A stretch of 64,000 bases of DNA from Candidatus Villigracilis vicinus (lineage in GTDB: Bacteria; Chloroflexota; Anaerolineae; Anaerolineales; Villigracilaceae): NCBI GenBank assembly GCA_016721315.1, contig JADKIL010000005.1, positions 62,001-126,000 on the forward strand, given 5' to 3'. Shown in pieces: positions 23,643 through 31,700 of the stretch. The notes below the pieces were generated by a model that had not been told where the DNA came from, did not search any database, and saw only the letters and a list, made by a program, of their open reading frames with translations. Position 1 is the first letter of the stretch. Each line of letters begins with the position of its first letter. A program made the translations under genes and the position numbers.

Positions 23643-23714
23643 TGACTCCGACAAGATTCGAACTTGTAACCAATTGCTTAAGAGGCAACTGCTCTGCCGT
23701 TGAGCTACGGAGCC
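23643..23714 (-). tRNA. tRNA-Lys (anticodon CUU)
   Basis: Cloverleaf on the minus strand: acceptor GGCTCCG with CGGAGTC (one G.U), D arm GCTC/GAGC, anticodon stem with loop CTCTTAA giving anticodon CUU, and T arm ACAAG/CTTGT around TTCGAAT. The CCA end is not encoded. Confidence 0.93.
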
Positions 23715-23812
23715 AAACCGTGCGGGCGGTATTATACCGCAAAGAGGAATTGTGTCAATAATTACAACCCGCTTTTTTAAGTGGTAAATATCATCAAGTA
23801 TTTAGAGATAAA

Positions 23813-23846
23813 CAAAAAACTCCGGGAAGAATTCCGGAGTTTTTTG
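23813..23846 (-). terminator. Terminator of the nuo operon
   Basis: Stem ACTCCGG/CCGGAGT (23819-23825 and 23834-23840) with an 8-nt loop; the minus strand continues with TTTTTTG. It lies 20 bp after the nuoN stop. A-runs on both sides make it bidirectional in principle. Confidence 0.88.
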
Positions 23847-23861
23847 TTCTCATCTATTTGA

Positions 23862-25307
23862 TTATCTCAAGACAGCAGTATATGCCAGCATAAAAAGAAA
23901 CTGGGGAACCAAGCTAACTGCCACAGTCGCAACCGCAGTAATTGCCGTTGTAAGCCCAAGCCATGGTTCGCGTTCTACTTCGGGGTCGCCTTCCTTCATG
24001 TACATGTTGACGACAACACGCAGATAATAGAATGCGGAAAGCAATGAGGTCACCAAGCCGATAAGGGCAAGTCCGATAAATCCGCCATCAACCGCAGAAC
24101 GGAAGAGGTAGAACTTGCCGACCATACCAAGGGTCGGAGGGAAGCCAATGAGCGAGAGCATGAAAACTGTCATGGCAGCGGCAAGGGCAGGATGCTTCTT
24201 CGCCAACCCGGCATAGTCTTCGATCTCGAGCCCTTTGCCTTCGGCTTTTTCGAGGGCAATGACCACACCCCAGGAACCAAAGTTACTAACGGCATATGCC
24301 ACGAGATAGAACAAGCCTGCGGCAACAGCGGTTGCTGCAACTTTTTCATTTCCATACGGTACAAATGCCATCAGGATGTAGCCCGCATGTGCAATCGCGG
24401 AGTATGCCAACATCCGCTTGATGTTCGTCTGCGAGATGGCTGTTAGGTTACCGACAACCATGGTCACTGCGGAGAGTGCCCAGAGGATATCGGTCAGGTC
24501 GGAGGAAAGTGATGGGAAGGCTGTGCTAAACACGCGGAACAATGCCACAAAGCCTGCGATCTTTGCACCAGCAGCCATGAAGGCGGTGACAGATGTCGGG
24601 GCGCCTTGATAGACGTCAGGAGTCCACATGTGGAAGGGAGCGGCGGCAACTTTGAAGCCAAACCCTACCAGCAGCAATGCCGCCCCAATGGTGAGGAGCA
24701 GACCTGAAGTCGCGCCAGAGGCGGCTTGAACGAAGATGACAGACAGGTTGGTGGCACCCGTCGCGCCAAAGATCAGAGCCGTTCCATAGACTACAAATCC
24801 GCTGGCAAAAGCACCAAGCAGAAAGTATTTCACGCCGGATTCTTCAGATTGCAATTTGCGGGAAATGGCGGAAAGAACATAAAGCGGTATGGAAAGCAGT
24901 TCAAGCGCGAGGAAGACCATGATAAGGTCTGTGGCTTGTGCCATGAGCATCATGCCGGTGACGCTGAACAAAAGCAGGGTGTAATACTCGCCGCGTTCAA
25001 TGCCCATACGCTTGGTGTATCCATAGGCAAGGGCAATGGCAAACATGCCACTGGCAAGCAAAAGGATGTTGGCAAAAGTTGAGAAACCATCGAGGGCAAC
25101 CATGCTGTTAAAGCCGGAGCTTTCGATGCCGACCTGAGTGACGGAGTACCCAAGTGTGATGGCTAGCCCAAGGGCGGCAAGGAATGCGGTAATGCCTTTG
25201 CGACCCCTTGGGATGAAAAGGTCAACAAGCAGCAACACACATGCCCAAACGGTAAGAATGAGGTAGGGAATGAGAGTGTAATAGTCAGTATAGGTAGGCT
25301 GCGTCAT
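23862..25307 (-). CDS. nuoN: NADH-quinone oxidoreductase subunit N
   Basis: 481 aa from ATG 25307, which has GGAG 6 nt upstream; an earlier in-frame start at 25322 lies in the repeat-filled junction. It is a 14-helix antiporter-like subunit with the proton-path residues in LALELLSIPLYVLSA and KVAAAPFHMWTPDVYQGAP. As part of complex I it moves protons across the membrane. It is the last of 14 nuo genes. Confidence 0.96.
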   Translation of the reverse strand: MTQPTYTDYYTLIPYLILTVWACVLLLVDLFIPRGRKGITAFLAALGLAITLGYSVTQVGIESSGFNSMVALDGFSTFANILLLASGMFAIALAYGYTKRMGIERGEYYTLLLFSVTGMMLMAQATDLIMVFLALELLSIPLYVLSAISRKLQSEESGVKYFLLGAFASGFVVYGTALIFGATGATNLSVIFVQAASGATSGLLLTIGAALLLVGFGFKVAAAPFHMWTPDVYQGAPTSVTAFMAAGAKIAGFVALFRVFSTAFPSLSSDLTDILWALSAVTMVVGNLTAISQTNIKRMLAYSAIAHAGYILMAFVPYGNEKVAATAVAAGLFYLVAYAVSNFGSWGVVIALEKAEGKGLEIEDYAGLAKKHPALAAAMTVFMLSLIGFPPTLGMVGKFYLFRSAVDGGFIGLALIGLVTSLLSAFYYLRVVVNMYMKEGDPEVEREPWLGLTTAITAVATVAVSLVPQFLFMLAYTAVLR

Positions 25308-25310
25308 GAA

Positions 25311-25370
25311 CGCTCCAATCACCAGTCACCAATTACCAGTCTTTCCAGTAATCAGTAATTGGTAATTTGT
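25311..25370. repeat. Heptanucleotide-period repeat at the nuoM-nuoN junction
   Basis: Reads as 7-mers on the plus strand: CACCAGT CACCAAT TACCAGT CTTTCCA GTAATCA GTAATTG GTAATTT GTAATTA. It also contains an inverted repeat ACCAATTA (25328-25335) / TAATTGGT (25356-25363). Confidence 0.7.
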
Positions 25371-25372
25371 AA

Positions 25373-26887
25373 TTACAAAGGTAAAGCAGACAATAACTTC
25401 TCAACCGCGGGGGCGAGGATGTCAAAGAAAGGCTTGGGGTACAGACCGATCCAGAACATGAAGACAACCAGCGGAAGGACTGTGATAATTTCGCGCCAGT
25501 TGAGGTCTTTGAGTTCGTGGTGGTGAGTAATTTCGCCAGCAGGTCCGAGGAATACCTTCTGGAACATGTAAAGGATATAGACCGCTGCCATGATGACACC
25601 GAGAGCAGAAAGACCGGCATACCATGGGCTGCCGATGGCTTTCGATCCGAAGGCACCAAGCAAAATGGTGAACTCACCCACAAAGCCGTTAAGACCCGGC
25701 AAGCCCATGGAGGAGAGCGAGGCGATCAACATGAGTGTACCGAAGATCGGGGTGATCTTCCACAAGCCGCCGTAGACTTTGATCTCGCGGGTGTGAGTCT
25801 GTTCGTAGATCATACCGATGAGGAGGAACAACGCGCCGGTGCTCAGACCGTGGTTGACCATCTGCAAGATCGCGCCGGATACACCTTCTGCATTGAGGGC
25901 AAACAAACCGAGCATGACAAATCCGAGGTGACTTACAGAGGAGTATGCCACCAGTTTCTTGACGTCAGATTGAGCGTAGGAAACAGCAGCACCGTAAATA
26001 ATGCCAATGGTTGCAAGAAGCGCGATCACCGGCGCAGCTTTGACAGTGGCATCCGGGAAGAGTTGCATATTGAAACGCAGGAAACCATAAGTACCCATCT
26101 TCAGCAAAACGCCCGCAAGAATGACGGAACCAGCAGTCGGCGCTTCCACGTGAGCATCGGGCAGCCATGAGTGGAGGGGCCACATTGGAACTTTGATGGC
26201 AAAGGCGGCAGCAAAGGCGATAAAGAGCAGCATCTGCGTTGCAGCAGGGATGGTGCCATTGGCGTAAATATCCGGCAGACGGACGAGCAAATCCGGCAGG
26301 TTAAAGGTATTTGCCTTGATGCCAAGGAAGATGATCGCCAACAACATCAAAATGGAACCCGCCATTGTGTAGAGGAAGAACTTTACCGCAGCATACACAC
26401 GGCGCGGTCCGCCCCAGATACCAATGAGGAAGTACATCGGCACAAGAGTGAATTCCCAGAAGATGTAGAACAGGAACAGGTCCTGCGCGAGGAAAACACC
26501 CATCATCCCCACTTCGAGCAGAAGGAAAAAGATCATGAAATCCTTCACGCGATCATCAACGGCTTTCCAAGTGGAGAGGATGGATATCGGCGTGAGGAAA
26601 GCAGTGAGCATTACAAGCAAAATGCTCAAGCCATCTGCAGCGAGGTAGTAATAGATGTTCCAACCTGCAACCTGGATCCACGGGTATTTGGCTTCCAACT
26701 GCAAGTCGGGGTTCGATGCTTTGAACATCGAGAAGACCCACAATGAAACGACCAGTGTGAGCAACGATGTGACCATGGCAGTCCAGCGGATGGCGGTCTT
26801 CTGCTCGGAATTGATGAACAGAATGACGAGCACGCCCAACAACGGGAGGAAGGTCAGAAGTGTAAGAGGTTGTAAAAGAAATTCCAT
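25373..26887 (-). CDS. nuoM: NADH-quinone oxidoreductase subunit M
   Basis: 504 aa, 14 predicted helices. Family segments include FFLLLEVGMMGVFLAQDLFLFY (Glu in the antiporter-like path), FAIKVPMWPLHSWLPDAHVEAPTAGS with the conserved Lys and His, and YSSVSHLGFVMLGLFALN. It is one of the three proton-pumping antiporter-like subunits of complex I and lies between nuoL and nuoN as usual. Confidence 0.97.
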   Translation of the reverse strand: MEFLLQPLTLLTFLPLLGVLVILFINSEQKTAIRWTAMVTSLLTLVVSLWVFSMFKASNPDLQLEAKYPWIQVAGWNIYYYLAADGLSILLVMLTAFLTPISILSTWKAVDDRVKDFMIFFLLLEVGMMGVFLAQDLFLFYIFWEFTLVPMYFLIGIWGGPRRVYAAVKFFLYTMAGSILMLLAIIFLGIKANTFNLPDLLVRLPDIYANGTIPAATQMLLFIAFAAAFAIKVPMWPLHSWLPDAHVEAPTAGSVILAGVLLKMGTYGFLRFNMQLFPDATVKAAPVIALLATIGIIYGAAVSYAQSDVKKLVAYSSVSHLGFVMLGLFALNAEGVSGAILQMVNHGLSTGALFLLIGMIYEQTHTREIKVYGGLWKITPIFGTLMLIASLSSMGLPGLNGFVGEFTILLGAFGSKAIGSPWYAGLSALGVIMAAVYILYMFQKVFLGPAGEITHHHELKDLNWREIITVLPLVVFMFWIGLYPKPFFDILAPAVEKLLSALPL

Positions 26888-26910
26888 GTTCTATCCTCGG
26901 TTTCTACGAG

Positions 26911-29088
26911 TTATTTAAAAATCAAGTAACCCAAAATCAAGACAACGCCCAAAAGCACAGAGAGTGCATACGAACGAACGAAGCCGTTTTGGATCTTACG
27001 AACATTACCAGAGAGCCACTGTGCAAACGAGCCCCAGCTATTGAAGAAGGTATCGATCCCCTTCTGATCTGCATAGCGGCTAAGCACTACTTCACTAAGC
27101 CAGTTATACGTCCCAGCAATGACGGTGTCATGCACGAAGTCGTGCCAGAAGCGCCAGTCGATCACATCGGCAAGGAACTGGGAAAGCTTCTTGAACGGGG
27201 TCAGGATCAGAACGCCATACCCCTCATCCACGAACCATTTGTTTTCCATACCGGTGAATACAAAGCCAAGTGGTTTCTTGAGCGGGTCGATCTGCCCAGC
27301 CTTGAGCGGGTTGCGCCCATAAATAAGCCAGGAGATGAAAATGGCAAGTAAGGCCAACGCCGTAGAGATGCCAGCAACTTGTAAATTCAACGGAAGTCCT
27401 TCAACTTCGCCGATGGTATAGCTGAGCCAGTGACCAAGCGTATGGAAGCCTTCGAACGGAAGGTTCAACGCGCCTCCGATTACGCTCAGAACTGCCAGCA
27501 CCATCAGCGGCACGGTCATCACCTTGGGGCTTTCTTCTGCGTGCTTCGCCGCATCGGTACGGGCTTCACCAAAGAAGACCATCCAGATTTGACGTCCCAT
27601 GTAGAAGGCGGTAAAGAAGGCAGCAAGAGTCAATTGTCCATAAATACTTTTGAAGTGTAGGCTGGCATCGAGAAGAATTTCATCCTTGGACCAGAAACCT
27701 GCGAAAGGGAAAATGCCCGCAAGTGCCAAGGTACCGATCATGTACAACCAAAAAGTAACGGGCATAGTCTTGCGAAGCCCACCCATGTTACGCATATCAC
27801 CCGGGTCGAAGACTTCACCATGGTCATCGTGACCATGGCCATGCTCATCTTCTTTCCCTTCGACCTTGCTCAGGGCAGGCTTCTTCTTGCCCTTCGGTTT
27901 CTCGTCATGAGCGGCGTGATGAGCATGGGCATGATGACCACGTTCCAAGCCGAGGATGACAGAACCCGCAGAAAGGAAGAGTAGAGCCTTGAAGAAAGCG
28001 TGCGTGATGAGATGGAACATCCCCGCGACATAGGCGCCCATGCCCACCGCTGCAACCATGAAGCCAAGCTGTGAAATGGTAGAGTAGGCGAGGACTTTCT
28101 TGATATCGTACTGCCCCACTGCAATTGTCGCGGCGAAGAGAGCCGTTGTCGCTCCGACCATGGCAACGATGTATTGGGCTTGCGGAACGAGTGTGTAAAT
28201 AGAAGCGGAACGAGTGACGAGGTACACGCCTGCAGTCACCATCGTTGCGGCGTGGATGAGGGCAGAGACTGGGGTTGGACCCGCCATCGCGTCTGGCAGC
28301 CAGATGTAGAGGGGGATCTGCGCAGATTTACCAGCGACACCCACCAGCATGAAGAGTGTAATGGCAACGATCACCCAAGGTGAGTCGTGAGCGATCGCGG
28401 GCGCGGCAGCAAATACTTCGTCGAATTGGAAGGATCCGAGATACCAAAACATCAAAAAGCCAGCCATGAGGAAACCAAAGTCACCCACACGGTTGGTAAT
28501 AAAAGCTTTTTTGGCGGCGTTGGAGTTCGCCCAGGAAGGACGTCCTAATGTATCCATCTCATACCAGAAGCCGATAAGCAGGAAGGAGCATAAGCCCACG
28601 CCTTCCCAACCAACGAAAAGCATTAGGTAGGAGTCGCCTGAGACAAGGATCATCATCGCAGCGATGAACAGGTTCAAGAAAATGAAGAAGCGGGTGAAAC
28701 GTCCTTCTTCATGCTTGAAGCGCACATCCTCATGCATATATCCGATGGCATAGACGTGGATGAGGGTGCCAACGCCGGAAACGACCAGCATCATCGTGGC
28801 AGAAAGCGAGTCGACGCGGAAGGTCCAGTCGAGCTTTAGATTGCCAACGTGGATCCATTCGGCAAAAGGCACGCTGACAGCATGTCCATGATTGATCGCC
28901 ACGGAATACGCCAGCAGTACCGAAACCACAAATGCCGTGCCAGATGCCAGGCTTGCCACCGTGCCAACCACATTTTCTGAAAAGCGTTTTCCAAAAATGG
29001 CGTTGATGAGCAAACCAACCACTGGCGCAAAGACCAGCAGCGGGGCTAGGAAATAAAATCCTGTGTTCACTGTTTCGCTTAAGTGCAT
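26911..29088 (-). CDS. nuoL: NADH-quinone oxidoreductase subunit L
   Basis: 725 aa, longer than E. coli NuoL (613). Standard motifs are present: SGDSYLMLFVGWEGVGLCSF, KSAQIPLYIWLPDAMAGPTP and STISQLGFMVAAVG, and the C-terminal lateral helix region follows. Extra length comes partly from an insertion at residues about 385-425, in the loop after LFLSAGSVILGLERG, which is rich in His, Lys and Asp/Glu (HHAHAHHAAHDEK ... EDEHGHGHDDHGE). In its middle the segment PALSKVEG matches a repeat element (27858-27879). It is a proton-pumping subunit. Confidence 0.96.
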   Translation of the reverse strand: MHLSETVNTGFYFLAPLLVFAPVVGLLINAIFGKRFSENVVGTVASLASGTAFVVSVLLAYSVAINHGHAVSVPFAEWIHVGNLKLDWTFRVDSLSATMMLVVSGVGTLIHVYAIGYMHEDVRFKHEEGRFTRFFIFLNLFIAAMMILVSGDSYLMLFVGWEGVGLCSFLLIGFWYEMDTLGRPSWANSNAAKKAFITNRVGDFGFLMAGFLMFWYLGSFQFDEVFAAAPAIAHDSPWVIVAITLFMLVGVAGKSAQIPLYIWLPDAMAGPTPVSALIHAATMVTAGVYLVTRSASIYTLVPQAQYIVAMVGATTALFAATIAVGQYDIKKVLAYSTISQLGFMVAAVGMGAYVAGMFHLITHAFFKALLFLSAGSVILGLERGHHAHAHHAAHDEKPKGKKKPALSKVEGKEDEHGHGHDDHGEVFDPGDMRNMGGLRKTMPVTFWLYMIGTLALAGIFPFAGFWSKDEILLDASLHFKSIYGQLTLAAFFTAFYMGRQIWMVFFGEARTDAAKHAEESPKVMTVPLMVLAVLSVIGGALNLPFEGFHTLGHWLSYTIGEVEGLPLNLQVAGISTALALLAIFISWLIYGRNPLKAGQIDPLKKPLGFVFTGMENKWFVDEGYGVLILTPFKKLSQFLADVIDWRFWHDFVHDTVIAGTYNWLSEVVLSRYADQKGIDTFFNSWGSFAQWLSGNVRKIQNGFVRSYALSVLLGVVLILGYLIFK
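27858..27879. repeat. Repeat element inserted in frame in nuoL
   Basis: The plus-strand CCTTCGACCTTGCTCAGGG core translates on minus to PALSKVEG. This peptide is the usual signature of dispersed repeats carried in frame by many environmental bacterial genes. It lies within the charged NuoL loop, a place that tolerates insertions. Confidence 0.5.
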
Positions 29089-29094
29089 AACATT

Positions 29095-29146
29095 CTCCGT
29101 AATTGGTAACTGAAGATTGGTAATTACGAATTACCAATTACCTTTT
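29095..29146. repeat. Heptanucleotide-period repeat at the nuoK-nuoL junction
   Basis: 7-mers ATTGGTA ACTGAAG ATTGGTA ATTACGA ATTACCA ATTACC. Contains the perfect inverted repeat ATTGGTAATT (29116-29125) / AATTACCAAT (29129-29138) with a 3-nt spacer. Confidence 0.75.
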
Positions 29147-29150
29147 ACTT

Positions 29151-29453
29151 CTATCCCTTCAAGGAGTTCATCTCGTCGATGTTGATATTCTTCTTCGCTT
29201 TGAATATCTCCACGATCAGAGCGAGACCCACTGCAACCTCAGCGGCGGCAACGGCAATAACAAAAAAGACGAAGATCTGACCGCTGAAAGTTTTATAAAC
29301 ACTGGCGAATGCCACAAAGGCAAGGTTCGCCGAGTTTAGCATTAGCTCGATGGACATGAAAATGATGAGCGGGTTGCGGCGTGAGAGTACGCCAAGTGCG
29401 CCTATTGAAAAAAGGATCGCGGATAAGACGATGTAATAATCTACGGGAACCAT
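29151..29453 (-). CDS. nuoK: NADH-quinone oxidoreductase subunit K
   Basis: 100 aa, the usual size, with three helices. The conserved Glu in helix 2 is in [17 protein letters not shown], and a second Glu lies in [18 protein letters not shown]. It is a membrane-arm subunit of complex I. Its ATG shares one base with the nuoJ stop (TAATG), so translation is coupled. Confidence 0.97.
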   Translation of the reverse strand: MVPVDYYIVLSAILFSIGALGVLSRRNPLIIFMSIELMLNSANLAFVAFASVYKTFSGQIFVFFVIAVAAAEVAVGLALIVEIFKAKKNINIDEMNSLKG

Positions 29454-29977
29454 TACTTAAGTGCTCCTTTTTCCTGACGACTCAAAACGATCGCGCCCAT
29501 CATGGCAACCAACAGCAAAATGGAAGTGACTTCGAACGGCAGGAGGAACTGATTGAACAAAGCCAGCGCCATAGTGCGCAAACTTTCCATTGTGTTCAAC
29601 GAGGCATCCGGCGCGGACACTGCCATGCTGGTCGTCGCACGGTTGAACAATAGGTAGATCGCTTCCACAGCAAGGATAATGGAGAGCAGTCTCGCCAGTG
29701 GTTTCTGCCACGGCAGCACATTTGTAGGCGCCAGGCTTTCAGCACCCAATAGCATGATGACGAAGAGGAACAGAACCATGATCGCGCCCGCATACACAGT
29801 GATCTGTGCCATGGCAATGAACGGCGCGCCCAATATGAGATAGAAGATCGCCACAGTGACGAAGTTCAACACAAGGAACAATGCCGAGTACACCGCATTG
29901 TTGCTGAACAACATCCCCAGTGCGGTGGCAATGGCGATCAGGGCAAGGACAAGGAAGACAATTAGGTCAGAGGACAT
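29453..29977 (-). CDS. nuoJ: NADH-quinone oxidoreductase subunit J
   Basis: 174 aa with five helices. The helix 3 segment [23 protein letters not shown] with the conserved Tyr and Gly pi-bulge region is diagnostic of NuoJ/ND6. It precedes nuoK with a one-base overlap. Confidence 0.96.
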   Translation of the reverse strand: MSSDLIVFLVLALIAIATALGMLFSNNAVYSALFLVLNFVTVAIFYLILGAPFIAMAQITVYAGAIMVLFLFVIMLLGAESLAPTNVLPWQKPLARLLSIILAVEAIYLLFNRATTSMAVSAPDASLNTMESLRTMALALFNQFLLPFEVTSILLLVAMMGAIVLSRQEKGALK

Positions 29978-29981
29978 AAAA

Positions 29982-30060
29982 CTCCATTTACGATTTGCGA
30001 TTGACGATTGACGATTTGCATTTCAATTGAAAATCGTAAATCTGAAATCGTCAATCGGTA
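29982..30060. repeat. Heptanucleotide-period repeat at the nuoI-nuoJ junction
   Basis: About ten 7-mers in a row (ATTTACG ATTTGCG ATTGACG ATTGACG ATTTGCA ...). It includes the inverted repeat GATTGACGATT (30006-30016) / AATCGTCAATC (30046-30056), and the nuoI stop codon (30051-30053) falls inside it. Confidence 0.75.
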
Positions 30061-30572
30061 GAGTCTTTCATTTCAGGTACAGATCGGGTGAACACACCGG
30101 CTTCCACTTTGCGCGGCGTCAGCATGGACTCGGAAGCCACCGGCTCCAGCAGCATTTCCTTGGCATAGATCGCCTGGCGGCGGTCGGTGAAGGATAATTC
30201 GTAGTTGTCACCCAACACGATCGCTTCGGTTGGGCAGGCATCTTCGCAAAAGCCACAATAAATGCAGCGCAGCATGTTGATCTCGTAGGTGGAGGCGTAA
30301 CGTTCACCAGGTGAGAAGCGCTTCTCGTCGGTATTTTCAGAGGCTTCCACGAAGATCGCATCTGCAGGGCAGGCAGCAGCGCATAATGAGCAGCCGATGC
30401 ATTTTTCCAAGCCGTTTTCATAGCGCTTCAAGACATGACGCCCACGGAAACGCGGACGGACGGGACGTTTCTCTTCGGGGTACTGATACGTTACGGTCGG
30501 CTCACGCAAGAATGAGCGTAACGTTTCGCCAAGACCTCTTGAAAGTTCAATAATGGGATCAAATACGCCCAT
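30051..30572 (-). CDS. nuoI: NADH-quinone oxidoreductase subunit I
   Basis: 173 aa. Two [4Fe-4S] ferredoxin motifs are complete: [16 protein letters not shown] and [16 protein letters not shown]. These clusters (N6a/N6b) relay electrons between NuoG and NuoB. The start overlaps the end of nuoH by 14 bp. Its last codons lie in a repeat element, which may have replaced the native tail. Confidence 0.97.
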   Translation of the reverse strand: MGVFDPIIELSRGLGETLRSFLREPTVTYQYPEEKRPVRPRFRGRHVLKRYENGLEKCIGCSLCAAACPADAIFVEASENTDEKRFSPGERYASTYEINMLRCIYCGFCEDACPTEAIVLGDNYELSFTDRRQAIYAKEMLLEPVASESMLTPRKVEAGVFTRSVPEMKDSTD

Positions 30573-31698
30573 GAGATTTTCTCCTCAGATCACGATAAAT
30601 AAATCCAACCGCAACCAAAGCACTAATGATCGAAAGGACTGGAACAGCCCAAATGATCAGCGGGTTGCCTAATTCCTGTACGAGTAAAATGCCCACTGCA
30701 CTAATGAAAGCGAGTACCAGGGAAAGCGGCAAAAGCACCTTCCAACCGAATGACATCAGGCGGTCATAACGGATGCGGGGCCAAGTGGCACGTATCCAGA
30801 TCATGAAGAACAGCAAGACAATCACCTTCAATAACATGTAGATCGGTCCGAGGAACCAGTAGCGGTCTACACTGAAAATGGTATCCTTCAAGAACCAGAA
30901 TTCACGATAACCGCCAAAGTACAGGGTTGCGGCGATCATGCAGATAACGATCATCTTCTGATATTCCGCCATAAAGAACAAGGCGAACTTCATGCCGGAA
31001 TATTCTGCGTGGTAACCTGCTGTTAATTCCTGCTCGGCTTCCGGCATATCAAAAGGAGCGCGGTTCACTTCAGCAAGCGTTACGATCATGAAAACGATGG
31101 CACCTGCAGGCTGTATCACTGCGAACCACATATCTTTTTGGGCGGTCACAATATCGTTCAAGTTCATTGAGTTACCCAGGATGATGGAGATCACGAACCC
31201 CAGCCCCAATGAAAGTTCATATGAGATCATTTGCGCCGAAGAGCGGATGCCGCCCAGCATGGCGTATTTGTTATTGCTCGACCAGCCTGCCAGCACAATT
31301 CCATACACCGCAATAGACGCAATGGACGTCAAGTAGAGGACGCCCACGTTCAGGTCGGCAACGTACAGAGTGATCTCACGCCCAAACAAATTGAACGAAG
31401 TTCCCAACGGGATGACCGCCGCCAGAACGAGCGAAGGCACCACCGTCAATACCGGCGCGAGGATGAACACCAGCTTATACACATGCCCCGGCGTCAACTC
31501 TTCTTTGAAGATCAGCTTTACCGCATCTGCGATCGGCTGCAACAAACCCTGCGGACCCGCGCGGTTCGGACCGACACGCACCTGCATACGAGCCAGTGCG
31601 CGGCGTTCATACAACGTCAAATAGGCAAAGCCCGTTAACAGGATCAGGCACAAGATGAAGCCTTTGACGATCCATTCAACCCACATTGTCCAATCCAT
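30559..31698 (-). CDS. nuoH: NADH-quinone oxidoreductase subunit H
   Basis: 379 aa, eight or more helices. Signatures: [30 protein letters not shown] (split around residues 35-65) and the quinone-cavity loop [20 protein letters not shown]. It forms the quinone-binding chamber joining the peripheral and membrane arms. It starts 2 bp after nuoG. Confidence 0.97.
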   Translation of the reverse strand: MDWTMWVEWIVKGFILCLILLTGFAYLTLYERRALARMQVRVGPNRAGPQGLLQPIADAVKLIFKEELTPGHVYKLVFILAPVLTVVPSLVLAAVIPLGTSFNLFGREITLYVADLNVGVLYLTSIASIAVYGIVLAGWSSNNKYAMLGGIRSSAQMISYELSLGLGFVISIILGNSMNLNDIVTAQKDMWFAVIQPAGAIVFMIVTLAEVNRAPFDMPEAEQELTAGYHAEYSGMKFALFFMAEYQKMIVICMIAATLYFGGYREFWFLKDTIFSVDRYWFLGPIYMLLKVIVLLFFMIWIRATWPRIRYDRLMSFGWKVLLPLSLVLAFISAVGILLVQELGNPLIIWAVPVLSIISALVAVGFIYRDLRRKSHGRI

Positions 31699-31700
31699 AA

